From Lentimicrobiaceae bacterium (lineage in GTDB: Bacteria > Bacteroidota > Bacteroidia > Bacteroidales > JAGONC01), in contig JAGONC010000003.1 in the NCBI GenBank assembly GCA_017993235.1, forward strand, positions 62,001-126,000: DNA of 64,000 nt. The letters are read 5' to 3'. The notes under the pieces are model-generated. The model made no database searches, was not told the DNA's origin, and saw only the letters and a program-made list of their open reading frames with translations. Numbering within the stretch: the stretch's first letter is position 1; the number at the start of each line of letters is the position of its first letter. Shown one piece after another: positions 1-8,827 of this stretch. A program made the position numbers and the translations under genes.

Positions 1-2292
1 ACGATTGGGGGTTTTCTCGGAAAGGACTTTCTGGTCAAGTCGAGTTTCGGTCATGTGAGGGATCTGTCGAAGAAAAACCTGAGTGTTAATATTGAGAAGG
101 ATTTTCTTCCGTACTATGAGATTACCCCGGATAAGGTCAGGGTTGTCAATGAATTGAAAAAGCTTGCAAAAGAGGCAGAAATCGTATGGCTTGCCTCTGA
201 TGAGGACCGGGAGGGAGAGGCTATTTCATGGCACCTTGTGGAGACCTTGCACCTGGAAGAGGAGAAAGTGAAGCGGATTGCCTTCCATGAAATCACCCGG
301 ACTGCCATCACAGAAGCCATCCGGAATCCCCGCGGTATTGATATGAACCTGGTGGATGCCCAGCAGGCACGTCGGGTGCTGGATCGCCTGGTCGGCTTTG
401 AGCTTTCCCCGATCCTCTGGAAAAAAGTAAAACCTGCCCTTTCGGCCGGACGGGTACAGTCGGTTGCCGTACGACTGATTGTGGAAAGGGAAGAAGAGAT
501 CAAAGCCTTTTCCACCACAACTTCTTTTAAGGTCACTGCCAATTTTAATATCAACGCCCCCCAGGGAATGGTTGTGCTTCAGGCTGAACTGCCACAGCGT
601 TTCGACACCAGGCAGCAAGCCGTTCAGTTCCTTGAAAAATGCAAGGATGCATCCTTCCGGGTGGGAGATATTGAAACCAGGCCGTTTACGAAATCTCCTG
701 CTCCTCCTTTTACCACCTCCACTCTTCAGCAGGAATCCAGCCGCAAGCTTGGACTCTCTGTGGCGAGTACCATGCGTGTTGCACAACAATTGTACGAGGC
801 AGGGAAGATCACCTATATGCGTACCGATTCCGTGAATCTTTCCTCACTGGCACTGGCCGCAGCCCGGGATGTGATCACATCCTCCTATGGTAAGGAATAC
901 GTTAAAACCCGCCAGTACACAACACGTACCAAAGGAGCTCAGGAAGCCCATGAGGCCATCCGCCCCACGTATCTGGATCAGCCAACCATTGAAGGGGATA
1001 CTGCGGAGAAAAAACTGTACGAGCTGATCTGGAAACGGACCATCGCCTCCCAGATGAGCGATGCCCTTACGGAGAAAACCTTGGTGACCATCGATATCTC
1101 CACCACCACTGAAAAATTCATCGCAAAAGGGGAAGTCATACGTTTTGACGGTTTCCTGAAGGTTTACCTTGAGTCACCGGATGATGAGAACGGGGAGGAT
1201 CAGAGCAGTATATTGCCGCCGCTGATGATCGGGCAGGAGCTGTTCTTGAAAGACATGACAGCCACCCAGCGATATTCGCAGCCTCCTGCACGTTATTCAG
1301 AGGCCACTCTGGTGAAAAAGCTTGAAGATCTGGGAATCGGAAGACCCTCAACCTATGCTCCCATCATTTCCACCATCCAGAAACGTGAATATGTCGAAAA
1401 AGGAGATAAAACCGGTGAATGGAGAAACTATGAGGTCATCACCCTGAAAAACGGGATTTTCCATGAAGAGGTGAAGAAGGAGAAATTTGGCTTTACAAAG
1501 GGCAAACTGGTACCTACCGATATTGGTTCGCTGGTGAACAGTTTTTTGGTCCGGCATTTCATCAATATCATGGATTATCATTTTACGGCCAGGGTGGAGA
1601 AGGATTTCGATGAAATTGCACAGGGGAAGAAGGTATGGAACGAAATGATCAAAGAATTCTACGGACCATTTCACGAAAAGGTTGAAAATACCCTGAACAG
1701 CAGTGAAAAGGTGAAGGGGGAAAAGCTGCTGGGGATCGATCCGGTGACCGGTAAAAATGTATATGTGAAACTGGGGAAATACGGACCGATCGCCCAGCTG
1801 GGGGAAACGGATAATTCAGTCAAACCCAGATTTTCCCGGTTGAAAAAAGATCAGAGTCTGGATACCCTGACCCTTGTGGAGGCCCTGTCGCTGTTTAAAC
1901 TTCCCCGTGAGCTTGGAGAATTTGAGGACAGCGGGATCATCGTCGGATTGGGAAGATTTGGCCCCTATATCAGGCACAGAAACAGCTATTATTCCCTGGA
2001 CAGGACCGATGATCCCTATACGATCACCGAGGAGCGGGCCCGGGAGATCATTGAACATAAACGGCAGGAAGAGAAAGAAAAGATCATCCGGGAATATGAC
2101 GGTGATCCTCCCGTACGAATCCTGAAAGGACGCTATGGCCCCTACATTTCTATCGGGAAAGACAACTATAAGATACCCAGGGACAAGGACCCGGAAAAGC
2201 TTACACTGGAGGAGTGCCGGCAGATTGCACAAACCACACCGGCATCCCGGTCCAGGAAGAAGTCAGGTAACAAAAAACAAGGATCCAGGTGA
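1..2292 (+). CDS. topA: DNA topoisomerase I (type IA), 5'-truncated by the window edge
   Basis: Relaxes negatively supercoiled DNA through a transient 5'-phosphotyrosyl break. The frame is open from base 1 (reads GGFLGKDFLVKSSFGHVRDL), so only roughly the first 15-20 residues are missing and the GTG at 55 is internal. Seen: the TOPRIM acidic motif SDEDREGEA (about bases 196-222), the catalytic tyrosine in the ITYMRTDS motif (Tyr codon 814-816), and a C-terminal tail with three GRYGPYI/GRFGPYI/GKYGPI-type topoisomerase C-terminal repeats. No C4 zinc fingers are visible, so the tail is of the repeat type rather than the E. coli zinc-ribbon type. The next gene follows after 21 bp on the same strand and is probably co-transcribed. 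Confidence 0.97.
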   Translation, partial: TIGGFLGKDFLVKSSFGHVRDLSKKNLSVNIEKDFLPYYEITPDKVRVVNELKKLAKEAEIVWLASDEDREGEAISWHLVETLHLEEEKVKRIAFHEITRTAITEAIRNPRGIDMNLVDAQQARRVLDRLVGFELSPILWKKVKPALSAGRVQSVAVRLIVEREEEIKAFSTTTSFKVTANFNINAPQGMVVLQAELPQRFDTRQQAVQFLEKCKDASFRVGDIETRPFTKSPAPPFTTSTLQQESSRKLGLSVASTMRVAQQLYEAGKITYMRTDSVNLSSLALAAARDVITSSYGKEYVKTRQYTTRTKGAQEAHEAIRPTYLDQPTIEGDTAEKKLYELIWKRTIASQMSDALTEKTLVTIDISTTTEKFIAKGEVIRFDGFLKVYLESPDDENGEDQSSILPPLMIGQELFLKDMTATQRYSQPPARYSEATLVKKLEDLGIGRPSTYAPIISTIQKREYVEKGDKTGEWRNYEVITLKNGIFHEEVKKEKFGFTKGKLVPTDIGSLVNSFLVRHFINIMDYHFTARVEKDFDEIAQGKKVWNEMIKEFYGPFHEKVENTLNSSEKVKGEKLLGIDPVTGKNVYVKLGKYGPIAQLGETDNSVKPRFSRLKKDQSLDTLTLVEALSLFKLPRELGEFEDSGIIVGLGRFGPYIRHRNSYYSLDRTDDPYTITEERAREIIEHKRQEEKEKIIREYDGDPPVRILKGRYGPYISIGKDNYKIPRDKDPEKLTLEECRQIAQTTPASRSRKKSGNKKQGSR

Positions 2293-2313
2293 CCATCCTG
2301 ATCAAATCTCCTC

Positions 2314-3489
2314 ATGGATATATCAATCTATTTTGAACCGGTTCACCGCATGGAATTCATGGATGCCATCAATCCCAATCGCGGAAAGATAGGCGACATT
2401 ATTCATTCCTTCGATGAGTCAGGCTATTTTCCTGAACTTTCCACTCCCTGCATAGCGCTGCTGGGTGTGAATGAAGACCGCCAGGCCCAGGCGAACCAGG
2501 GCTGCGGCATGGCGCCGGATTATATCCGGGAGAAACTGTATAACCTCTACGCGGCGGATCCAACCCTGCAAATCCTCGACCTGGGAAACATCAAAGCCGG
2601 TTTCGGGATTGAGGATACTTTTTTTGCCCTGAAATCGGTGGTGGCTGAACTGGTAAAACGCAACATCATCCCCATTATCCTTGGCGGAAGCCAGGATCTT
2701 ACCTATGCCAACTATACCGCGTACGAGAGCCTGGGACAAATCGTGAATATTGTCACCATCGACAAGGAATTTGATATCGGAAGTTCGGAAGAATCCTTTG
2801 ACTCCCGTTCGTATATCAGCAAGATCATCCTGCATAAGCCGAATTTTCTGTTTAACCTGACCAACATTGGATATCAGACCTATTTTGTTGACCAGGATGC
2901 GATCCGGCTGATGAAAAATCTGTTTTTTGATGTGTATCGCCTCGGTGAGATCAGGGCAGACCTTCAGCAGGCAGAGCCCCTGGTGAGAAATGCCGATCTG
3001 TTGAGCGTGGATATCTCATCCGTACGCTCCTCCGATGCCCCGGGGTGCGCCCTGACCACGCCCAATGGCTTTTATGGTGAGGAAATCTGCCAGATCATGC
3101 GTTATGCAGGATTAAGCGATAAACTGACTTCCCTGGGCATTTACGAGATCAATCCGACCTATGACTCCCATGAGCAGACTACCCACCTGGCAGCCCAGAT
3201 GATCTGGTATTTCATTGATGGTTACCTTGGCCGTTTCAATGAATTCCCCTATAAGGACAAGGATCAGTATGTGAAATATATGGTTCGTATCGAAGGCCAG
3301 GGCGATGAAATTATTTTTTATAAAAGCAAACGCAGCGATCGCTGGTGGATGGAAGTGAATTGCCCTCCCGATATGCAGGTCAAGTACGCCCGACATTACC
3401 TTGTGCCCTGTTCCTATAGTGATTATCAGACTGCATGTGAAAATGATATCCCTGACCGGTGGTGGCAGGCCTACCAGAAACTGATGTGA
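2314..3489 (+). CDS. Arginase/formimidoylglutamase-fold protein with eroded metal ligands
   Basis: A 391-aa protein of the ureohydrolase (arginase, agmatinase, formiminoglutamase) superfamily in the long form that Bacteroidota genomes annotate as formimidoylglutamase. Family landmarks are recognisable but changed: the usual GGDHS is GGSQD, the usual DAHxD is DKEFD (VTIDKEFDIG), and the usual DxD before the AxG turn is VDISSVRSSDAPG. Three of the six Mn-binding side chains (two His, one Asp) are therefore replaced. Inference: a divergent enzyme or a catalytically dead homologue. It lies 21 bp after topA and converges on ruvC, with 5 bp between the two stop codons and no visible terminator. Fold assignment is fairly secure; activity is unknown. 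Confidence 0.85.
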   Translation: MDISIYFEPVHRMEFMDAINPNRGKIGDIIHSFDESGYFPELSTPCIALLGVNEDRQAQANQGCGMAPDYIREKLYNLYAADPTLQILDLGNIKAGFGIEDTFFALKSVVAELVKRNIIPIILGGSQDLTYANYTAYESLGQIVNIVTIDKEFDIGSSEESFDSRSYISKIILHKPNFLFNLTNIGYQTYFVDQDAIRLMKNLFFDVYRLGEIRADLQQAEPLVRNADLLSVDISSVRSSDAPGCALTTPNGFYGEEICQIMRYAGLSDKLTSLGIYEINPTYDSHEQTTHLAAQMIWYFIDGYLGRFNEFPYKDKDQYVKYMVRIEGQGDEIIFYKSKRSDRWWMEVNCPPDMQVKYARHYLVPCSYSDYQTACENDIPDRWWQAYQKLM

Positions 3490-3494
3490 GCCTG

Positions 3495-4049
3495 TCAGCC
3501 CTGTATGCGGTCGGGATTTTCCGAGATAAAGGTTTTCCAGCTGGTGGGTTTTCCGGATGCCCTGCCCGGGTTCTTCTGTAAGTAATGGCAAACAGCTGCA
3601 GCCAGTCCGTCGGTGGCATCCAGGTACTGAGGTTCTTCTTTCATTGACAGCAGAACGGTAAGCATGGATGCTACCTGCTCTTTCGACGCGCTTCCCTTAC
3701 CCGTGATGGACTGCTTGATCTTTCGCGGAGAGTATTCCGTGATGGGAACCGAACGATAGAGGGCTGCTGCCATAGCCACTCCCTGAGCTCTTCCCAGCTT
3801 GAGCATCGATTGGACATTCTTTCCGTAAAAGGGCGCTTCAATCGCAACCTCATCCGGCTTGTACTCATCGATCAGATACAGTGTCCGTTCAAAAATGCGC
3901 TGCAGGCGGGAGAAATGATCCTGCATCCTGTCCAGTTTGATCACGCCCAGTGAGATCAGTTCCATGGATGCCCCATGGTCGTGGATCAGGCCGTACCCCA
4001 TGATAGTGGTTCCGGGATCAATACCCAGGATGATTCGGTCAATTTTCAA
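3495..4049 (-). CDS. ruvC: Crossover junction endodeoxyribonuclease RuvC
   Basis: Holliday-junction resolvase of the RuvABC recombination pathway. The 184-aa protein carries the RNase H-like acidic residues: D11 in LGIDPGT, E71 in VAIEAPF, and D144/D147 in YLDATDG; the basic KQSITGKG segment is also present. The best start is TTG at 4049, which overlaps the ispD stop codon by four bases (TTGA), implying translational coupling. The junction is built from a short repeated word (TTGAAAATTGAAAATTGA-like), see the finding on simple-word repeats. The C-terminus runs past the catalytic core by about 20 residues. It is the last gene of the minus-strand ftsX-to-ruvC run. Confidence 0.95.
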   Translation of the reverse strand: MKIDRIILGIDPGTTIMGYGLIHDHGASMELISLGVIKLDRMQDHFSRLQRIFERTLYLIDEYKPDEVAIEAPFYGKNVQSMLKLGRAQGVAMAAALYRSVPITEYSPRKIKQSITGKGSASKEQVASMLTVLLSMKEEPQYLDATDGLAAAVCHYLQKNPGRASGKPTSWKTFISENPDRIQG

Positions 4050-4735
4050 TTTTCAATATTCAATGATTTCATCACTGCTTCCGCGGCTGCCAGATCCTCC
4101 GGGTAAGTGATCTTGATGTTCCACCTGTATCCTTCTACCAGGTGTATGGGATGCCCTGATGCCTCAAGGACGGTCGCGTCATCGGTAAATGATTCCCGGA
4201 AGGGCTGCTGATAGGCTTTTTTGATCAGCACTGCCCGGAAGACCTGGGGTGTCTGAACGATACGGATATCCTCGCGGGAAACAGGCCGGTGCATGCCTTT
4301 TTCGATCCATCTGACCGACTCAACCGGGTGGATGCAGGGTACAGCGCAACCCTGTTCCTTCGCACGCAGAAAACAGTTCCGGATCAGCTGGTGGGGTACC
4401 ACCGGCCGTGCCCCGTCGTGAATGGCGACCAGGCTGTTATCCGGCACCTTTTCCAGGCCATTTCTAACGGAATCAAACCGCAGCGAACCCCCTTCCACGA
4501 TCCGATGAGGAACCGTAAACCGTAGTGATCCGATCAGTGATTTCCACGTGGGGATCTGTGCCGGAGGCAGTACGATGATCAGCTGAATGGAAGGGATCGC
4601 TTCTGCAAAAGCATTGATCGCCAGCATCAGTATGGGCATTCCGTTGATGGCCAGGAATTGTTTCGGGATCCGGCTGTTCATCCGCGCACCTTCTCCCCCG
4701 GCGGCAATCACTGCATATTTTAGATCGGGGTCCAC
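4046..4735 (-). CDS. ispD: 2-C-methyl-D-erythritol 4-phosphate cytidylyltransferase IspD
   Basis: Third step of the non-mevalonate (MEP) isoprenoid pathway: CTP plus MEP gives CDP-ME. The 229-aa protein shows the nucleotidyltransferase signature AAGGEGARMNSRIPKQF near residues 11-27, the VAIHDGARP motif and the FTDDATVLE segment near the C-terminus typical of IspD. The start used is GTG at 4735, three bases after the queA stop codon, so the genes are tightly coupled. The last residues (SLNIEN) are encoded by a short tandem word that also makes the ruvC start. Together with queA and ruvC it forms a three-gene unit behind the promoter at 5833-5863. Confidence 0.95.
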   Translation of the reverse strand: MDPDLKYAVIAAGGEGARMNSRIPKQFLAINGMPILMLAINAFAEAIPSIQLIIVLPPAQIPTWKSLIGSLRFTVPHRIVEGGSLRFDSVRNGLEKVPDNSLVAIHDGARPVVPHQLIRNCFLRAKEQGCAVPCIHPVESVRWIEKGMHRPVSREDIRIVQTPQVFRAVLIKKAYQQPFRESFTDDATVLEASGHPIHLVEGYRWNIKITYPEDLAAAEAVMKSLNIEN

Positions 4736-4738
4736 CGG

Positions 4739-5794
4739 TTATAGGATCAGCATGGCGTCCCCATAGGTGAAGAACAGGTATTTATGCTTAATGGCTTCCC
4801 TGTAAGCGTCCATTACAAAATCATAGCCACCGAATGCGGCCACCTGCATCAGCATGGAGGACGTGGGCAAGTGAAAGTTCGTGACCATGGCATTGGCGAT
4901 GTTGAATTCGAAGGGTGGAAAAATGAATTTATTGGACCAGCCTTTGAAGGGTTTCAGGTATCCTGCAATGGAAACCGATGATTCCAACGCTTTCATTGTG
5001 GTGGTGCCAACGGCGCATACATAGTGTTTTCCTTCTTTTGCCCGGTTGACACTGTTGGCCGTTTCCACGCTAATGAACATTTCTTCAGAGTCAGTCTTAT
5101 GCTTTGTCAAATCTTCGACGTCAATCTCCCTGAAATTTCCGACTCCTGCGTGAAGGGTGATCTCAGCAAAGGATACTCCCCGTAATTCCAGCCGTTTCAT
5201 GAGTTCCCGGCTGAAATGAAGGCCGGCAGTGGGAGCGGCAACAGCACCCTCAGACTTCGCATAAATGGTCTGGTACCATTCCTGATCTTCAGGCTTGATC
5301 TCCCTGATCTTCTGAAGCTCCTCCGGAAGCGGGGTCTTCCCAAGCGACTGGATGGTTTTCTTGAATTCCTCGTACGGTCCGTCGAACAGGAAACGCAGGG
5401 TCCGGCCACGGGAGGTGGTGTTGTCAATGACCTCTGCCACTAGCGCATCATCCTCTCCAAAATAAAGCTTATTGCCGATACGGATTTTCCGGGCAGGATC
5501 CACCAGCACATCCCATAACCGGGATTCGGAATTAAGCTCACGCAAAAGAAAAACCGTGATCTTCGCACCGGTCTTTTCCTTCTCGCCAAGCAATAAAGCC
5601 GGAAAAACCTTGGTGTTGTTGATGACAAAAACATCTCCCTCTCCGAAATACTCTACGATGTGCTTGAATTCCCGGTGCTCAATTTCCCTGTTGTCCCGGT
5701 GGAGCACCATCAGTTTGGATTCATCCCGGTGTTCCGGCGGATTCACTGCGATCAATTCCTTGGGTAAATGATACCTGAACTGAGAAAGTTTCAT
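4739..5794 (-). CDS. queA: S-adenosylmethionine:tRNA ribosyltransferase-isomerase QueA
   Basis: Penultimate step of queuosine synthesis: moves the ribosyl part of SAM to 7-aminomethyl-7-deazaguanine at the wobble position of tRNA. 351 aa, normal for the family. Family blocks seen: the N-terminal [23 protein letters not shown] stretch, [17 protein letters not shown] and [14 protein letters not shown]. An upstream in-frame extension to 5863 exists but is AT-rich, crosses the promoter, and lacks family similarity, so ATG 5794 is chosen. Start of a queA-ispD-ruvC unit; a textbook Bacteroidota promoter sits 38 bp upstream. Confidence 0.96.
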   Translation of the reverse strand: MKLSQFRYHLPKELIAVNPPEHRDESKLMVLHRDNREIEHREFKHIVEYFGEGDVFVINNTKVFPALLLGEKEKTGAKITVFLLRELNSESRLWDVLVDPARKIRIGNKLYFGEDDALVAEVIDNTTSRGRTLRFLFDGPYEEFKKTIQSLGKTPLPEELQKIREIKPEDQEWYQTIYAKSEGAVAAPTAGLHFSRELMKRLELRGVSFAEITLHAGVGNFREIDVEDLTKHKTDSEEMFISVETANSVNRAKEGKHYVCAVGTTTMKALESSVSIAGYLKPFKGWSNKFIFPPFEFNIANAMVTNFHLPTSSMLMQVAAFGGYDFVMDAYREAIKHKYLFFTYGDAMLIL

Positions 5795-5832
5795 ATATAG
5801 ATAATATTTATTTCGGATGAATAAAATGGGTG

Positions 5833-5863
5833 CAAAGGTAGTGAATAAAAAGTTAAAAATCAA
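5833..5863 (-). promoter_or_regulatory. Bacteroidota-type promoter for queA-ispD-ruvC
   Basis: On the minus strand: TTG (5861-5863), 20 bp, then TAccTTTG (5833-5840). This matches the primary-sigma consensus of Bacteroidota (TTTG / TAnnTTTG) with ideal spacing. Transcription would start about 30 nt before the ATG at 5794. Confidence 0.7.
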
Positions 5864-5899
5864 TAAATAAGTAAAAATGAAACTCCTATGAGCCTTCAG

Positions 5900-6625
5900 T
5901 CAGTCTGTGACCTGTTTCTCTACCCTGAGGATCGTCAGCAACTCATCGGCTTCCGTCGCATTTTCCAGCAGGTACGGGCCGATCCTTGTCCGGCACAGGG
6001 AGTCAAGGTATGCCCCGGATGACAGGTACCGGCCAAAGTCACGCGCCAGGGCGCGGATATAGGTTCCCTTACTGCATACGATCCTGAAGGTCACCACCGG
6101 AAGTTGGATGGCGGTGATCTCAAAGCTGAAGATCGTGATCTGTTTGGGTTCGATCTCAACGTGTTGTTTGTCTCTTGCATACAGGTAGGCAGGGATCCCC
6201 TGCACTTTGGTGGCGGAGAATATGGGTGGGATTTGTTTCTGTTCACCGGTGAAATGGATTGCGGCCTGGTGAATCTGTTCAGCGGTAAGATGATCTGTCG
6301 GATACGTGCTGTCAATATCGGTCTCTTTATCAAAAGAAGGCCGGTTTGCCCCCAGCACGAAGGTACCGGTGTACTCTTTTTCCATGTCGGTGAATTCGAT
6401 GATGCGCTTGGTATATTTACCGGTACAGACCAGCAGAAGCCCGGTGGCCAGCGGATCGAGCGTACCCGCATGGCCGATCTTGATTTTCGGAAGGCTACGG
6501 TACTCCCTGAGCATCCGGCGGATATAGCCAACCATATCGAACGAGGTCCAACCCAGCGGTTTGCTCATCAGCAACAGCTGTCCGTTGATGAGTTCATCGT
6601 TCGGAGGGAAGGTGGTTTCTATCAT
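5900..6625 (-). CDS. truB: tRNA pseudouridine(55) synthase TruB
   Basis: Makes pseudouridine 55 in the T-loop of tRNAs. The catalytic aspartate is in the motif GHAGTLDPLATGLL (about D57); the preceding KPLGWTSFDMV block and the RIVCSKGTYIRALARDFG block are typical. 241 aa from ATG 6625; a TTG at 6643, immediately after the uppP stop codon, would add six residues and cannot be excluded. Lies between uppP and queA on the minus strand, an order I associate with Bacteroidota housekeeping clusters. Confidence 0.95.
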   Translation of the reverse strand: MIETTFPPNDELINGQLLLMSKPLGWTSFDMVGYIRRMLREYRSLPKIKIGHAGTLDPLATGLLLVCTGKYTKRIIEFTDMEKEYTGTFVLGANRPSFDKETDIDSTYPTDHLTAEQIHQAAIHFTGEQKQIPPIFSATKVQGIPAYLYARDKQHVEIEPKQITIFSFEITAIQLPVVTFRIVCSKGTYIRALARDFGRYLSSGAYLDSLCRTRIGPYLLENATEADELLTILRVEKQVTD

Positions 6626-6643
6626 TTCTGCGAATGTATGCAA

Positions 6644-7435
6644 TTAGGATCCCCTGCCCCAGACGATGGCAATGATTCCGATGATTAGGCAATACAGGGC
6701 AAACCATTTCAACTTTCCTTTTTTAACGATGCCGATCATCCATTTACAGGCAATCAGTCCACTGATGAAGGCCGACAGAAAGCCTATGAGCAGGGGAATG
6801 CTTCCCACGGTCACATCATTTTGCATATTTACTGCATACAGATCCAGCACATTGGCACCCAGAACCGGAAGAATGACCATCAGAAAAGAAAATCGGGTCA
6901 CTTCCTCTTTTTGGTTTCGTAATAGCAGCCCTGTGGAAATCGTTGCGCCGGAACGCGAAAGGCCCGGTAGCACAGCAATAGCCTGGGCAACGCCTATGAT
7001 CAGTGCATCCACGAAAGGGATCGTCTTCAGCCCTGCCTTCACCAGGGTAGTGAGTGTCAGCAGAATGGCTGTGAGAATCAGCATACTGCCGACCAAGACG
7101 GTATTTCCGTTGAAAAAAGCCTCCACCTGCTCACGGAAGAAAAAGCCCAGGACGGCCACTGGGATCATTGAAATCAATATTTTAGTGATAAAGCGGGTTT
7201 CCGGATTCCAGCGAAAAGCCAAAAGGCCTTTCAGTAAACGGAGAATATCTTTATAAAAGACGACCAGGGTGCTGAGCACCGTAGCCCCGTGCACGGTAAC
7301 CGTAAAGATCAGGTTATCCGATCCCTGTAATCCAAAGAGTGCCTTGCCCAGTTCAAGATGCCCGCTGCTGCTTACCGGAAGAAACTCCGTCAGGCCCTGG
7401 ATCAGACCCAGTATCAATGCGGTTAGTTCGTCCAT
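6644..7435 (-). CDS. uppP: Undecaprenyl-diphosphatase UppP (BacA family)
   Basis: Inner-membrane phosphatase that recycles undecaprenyl diphosphate to the monophosphate carrier used for peptidoglycan and O-antigen synthesis; family members can give bacitracin tolerance. 263 aa, strongly hydrophobic with about eight membrane segments. Both active-site motifs are present: GLIQGLTEFLPVSSSGHLEL at the N-terminus and PGLSRSGATIS in the second half. The gap to truB is 18 bp or less; the upstream gap to the DUF3098 gene (92 bp) holds a dispersed palindromic repeat. Confidence 0.96.
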   Translation of the reverse strand: MDELTALILGLIQGLTEFLPVSSSGHLELGKALFGLQGSDNLIFTVTVHGATVLSTLVVFYKDILRLLKGLLAFRWNPETRFITKILISMIPVAVLGFFFREQVEAFFNGNTVLVGSMLILTAILLTLTTLVKAGLKTIPFVDALIIGVAQAIAVLPGLSRSGATISTGLLLRNQKEEVTRFSFLMVILPVLGANVLDLYAVNMQNDVTVGSIPLLIGFLSAFISGLIACKWMIGIVKKGKLKWFALYCLIIGIIAIVWGRGS

Positions 7436-7460
7436 GGTGTCAGCTGTTGGTTCGTTACTG

Positions 7461-7513
7461 GTTGCAGGTCGAGGCGCAGCGGAGATCCCGCATTAGCGGG
7501 ATTACAGGTTGCA
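7461..7513 (+). repeat. Dispersed palindromic intergenic repeat, family 1, copy A
   Basis: Begins TTGCAGGTCGAGGCGCAGC and contains the hairpin ATCCCGCATTAGCGGGAT (7-bp arms, 4-base loop), ending with ACAGGTTGCA. Two further copies are at 27750-27797 (+) and 40979-41033 (-). No coding signal. Confidence 0.75.
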
Positions 7514-7527
7514 GGGTAATGGTCCTT

Positions 7528-7812
7528 TTATTCTTCTTTTGTTTTTCGCATAATAGCGAAGATCTCGATAATGAATCCCGCCAGAATAAGGATGGGAGCA
7601 AGGGTGATCCTGCGGAAAGAAAAAATCTGGTAATTAAAAACATTGGGATCATCCGATCCCCCTCCAATCATCATTACAAATCCTGTCAGTATAAAGATCA
7701 GGCCAATGATCAATAAGCGGTAATTCTGCCTCCCAAAGGCAAAATCCCTGGTCCTGGTCTCTGGTACTTTGGCTCGCTTAATGGGCTCCGGGGTCTTTTT
7801 TTTCGCAATCAT
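7528..7812 (-). CDS. DUF3098 small membrane protein
   Basis: 94 aa, with a basic N-terminus (KKKTPEPIKRAKVPETR) followed by two membrane segments (about residues 33-52 and 70-88) separated by a short GGGSDDPNVFN loop. Matches the DUF3098 family, which I know as Bacteroidota-specific and usually found next to ftsX; here it starts 10 bp after the ftsX stop codon, so it is very probably co-transcribed with it. Function unknown; the neighbourhood suggests a cell-division or envelope role, which is inference only. Confidence 0.85.
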   Translation of the reverse strand: MIAKKKTPEPIKRAKVPETRTRDFAFGRQNYRLLIIGLIFILTGFVMMIGGGSDDPNVFNYQIFSFRRITLAPILILAGFIIEIFAIMRKTKEE

Positions 7813-7822
7813 AGGTTATCGT

Positions 7823-8701
7823 TTAATAGTACAGTTCGTCCGTTCTGATCTTCAGGTATTTTCTCACCGCAAGATAGGTAGAGATCCATGTCAGGACTAT
7901 ACCTGTCAGGATGACTATGCCCAGCAGTGACAAAAGCAGTTTGGGATCATTCAATGCATTCATTTCCGGGATTTCACGCTGAGCCCACCACAGGACCGCG
8001 AGGAGCAGCAGGCTGGCAATCACTCCTCCTATCAGTCCCTGAACGATCCCCCGCCTGACAAAAGGCTTGCGGATAAATCCCTGGGTTGCCCCGACCAGCT
8101 GCATGGTTCGTAAGAGAAACCGTTTGGCATAAACCGATAGCCGGATGGTATTGTTGATCAGGGCTATCGCTATCAGGAGCAACAACAGGCTGAGGCCTGT
8201 CAACAGGTAGCTTAACCTGCGCGTATTTGCATTCACAAGATCAACCAGTGATTTTTGATAAAAAACCTCTTTGACATCCGTGTTCTTAATAAGCTGTTGT
8301 TCTATCAACGGGATGCTATCATTATTGGCATAGGCGGCCTTCAGGTGAACGTCGATGGAAGGCAGTAAGGGATTATATCCCAGAAAACTGATGAAATCCT
8401 CTCCCAGCTGCTCTTTCAGATCCGCTGCTGCCTTTTCCTTCGGAATATATTCGGTGTATTTCACAAAAGACGATATATCCAGTTTTTTCTGAAATTCAAG
8501 TATGCTGGCCTCTTTTACATTCTCGTTCATGATCACCGAAAGGCTGATGTTTTCCTTCACGTGCCTGGAGAGACGCTCAGCCTGTAAAAGAAGAAGGCCA
8601 AGCAGGCCCAGCATGAACAATACCATGGTGATACTGACCAGGGTGGTGATGTATGAGGATCTGATCCTCCGGCGGTTATATTGCTCTTCCCTGATGCTCA
8701 T
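7823..8701 (-). CDS. ftsX: Cell division protein FtsX (ABC transporter permease-like)
   Basis: Membrane partner of the FtsE ATPase, linking septation to peptidoglycan hydrolase activation. 292 aa with the FtsX plan: a cytoplasmic RRRIRSSY start, one N-terminal membrane helix (about 20-42), an extracytoplasmic domain of about 120 residues, then three C-terminal helices. ftsE is not adjacent in this window. ATG 8701 is the only convincing start. Divergent from leuS across 126 bp. First gene of the minus-strand run ftsX, DUF3098, uppP, truB. Confidence 0.93.
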   Translation of the reverse strand: MSIREEQYNRRRIRSSYITTLVSITMVLFMLGLLGLLLLQAERLSRHVKENISLSVIMNENVKEASILEFQKKLDISSFVKYTEYIPKEKAAADLKEQLGEDFISFLGYNPLLPSIDVHLKAAYANNDSIPLIEQQLIKNTDVKEVFYQKSLVDLVNANTRRLSYLLTGLSLLLLLIAIALINNTIRLSVYAKRFLLRTMQLVGATQGFIRKPFVRRGIVQGLIGGVIASLLLLAVLWWAQREIPEMNALNDPKLLLSLLGIVILTGIVLTWISTYLAVRKYLKIRTDELYY

Positions 8702-8827
8702 GATCCATTTTCAAGGCAGCTAAGGTATAAAAATTTGGGATGCCGGGCACCAGTTGCCTTGTTTTTAGTAACTTCGCAAGCCAGATGGGGCATTCACAGA
8801 GGGTTCGCAATCAAACAGACCGAATGC

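Noticed and set aside
8702..8827. Paired divergent promoters of ftsX and leuS
   Set aside because: TAccTTaG (minus) and TAacTTcG (plus) are near-consensus, but neither has a -33 element at the right distance.
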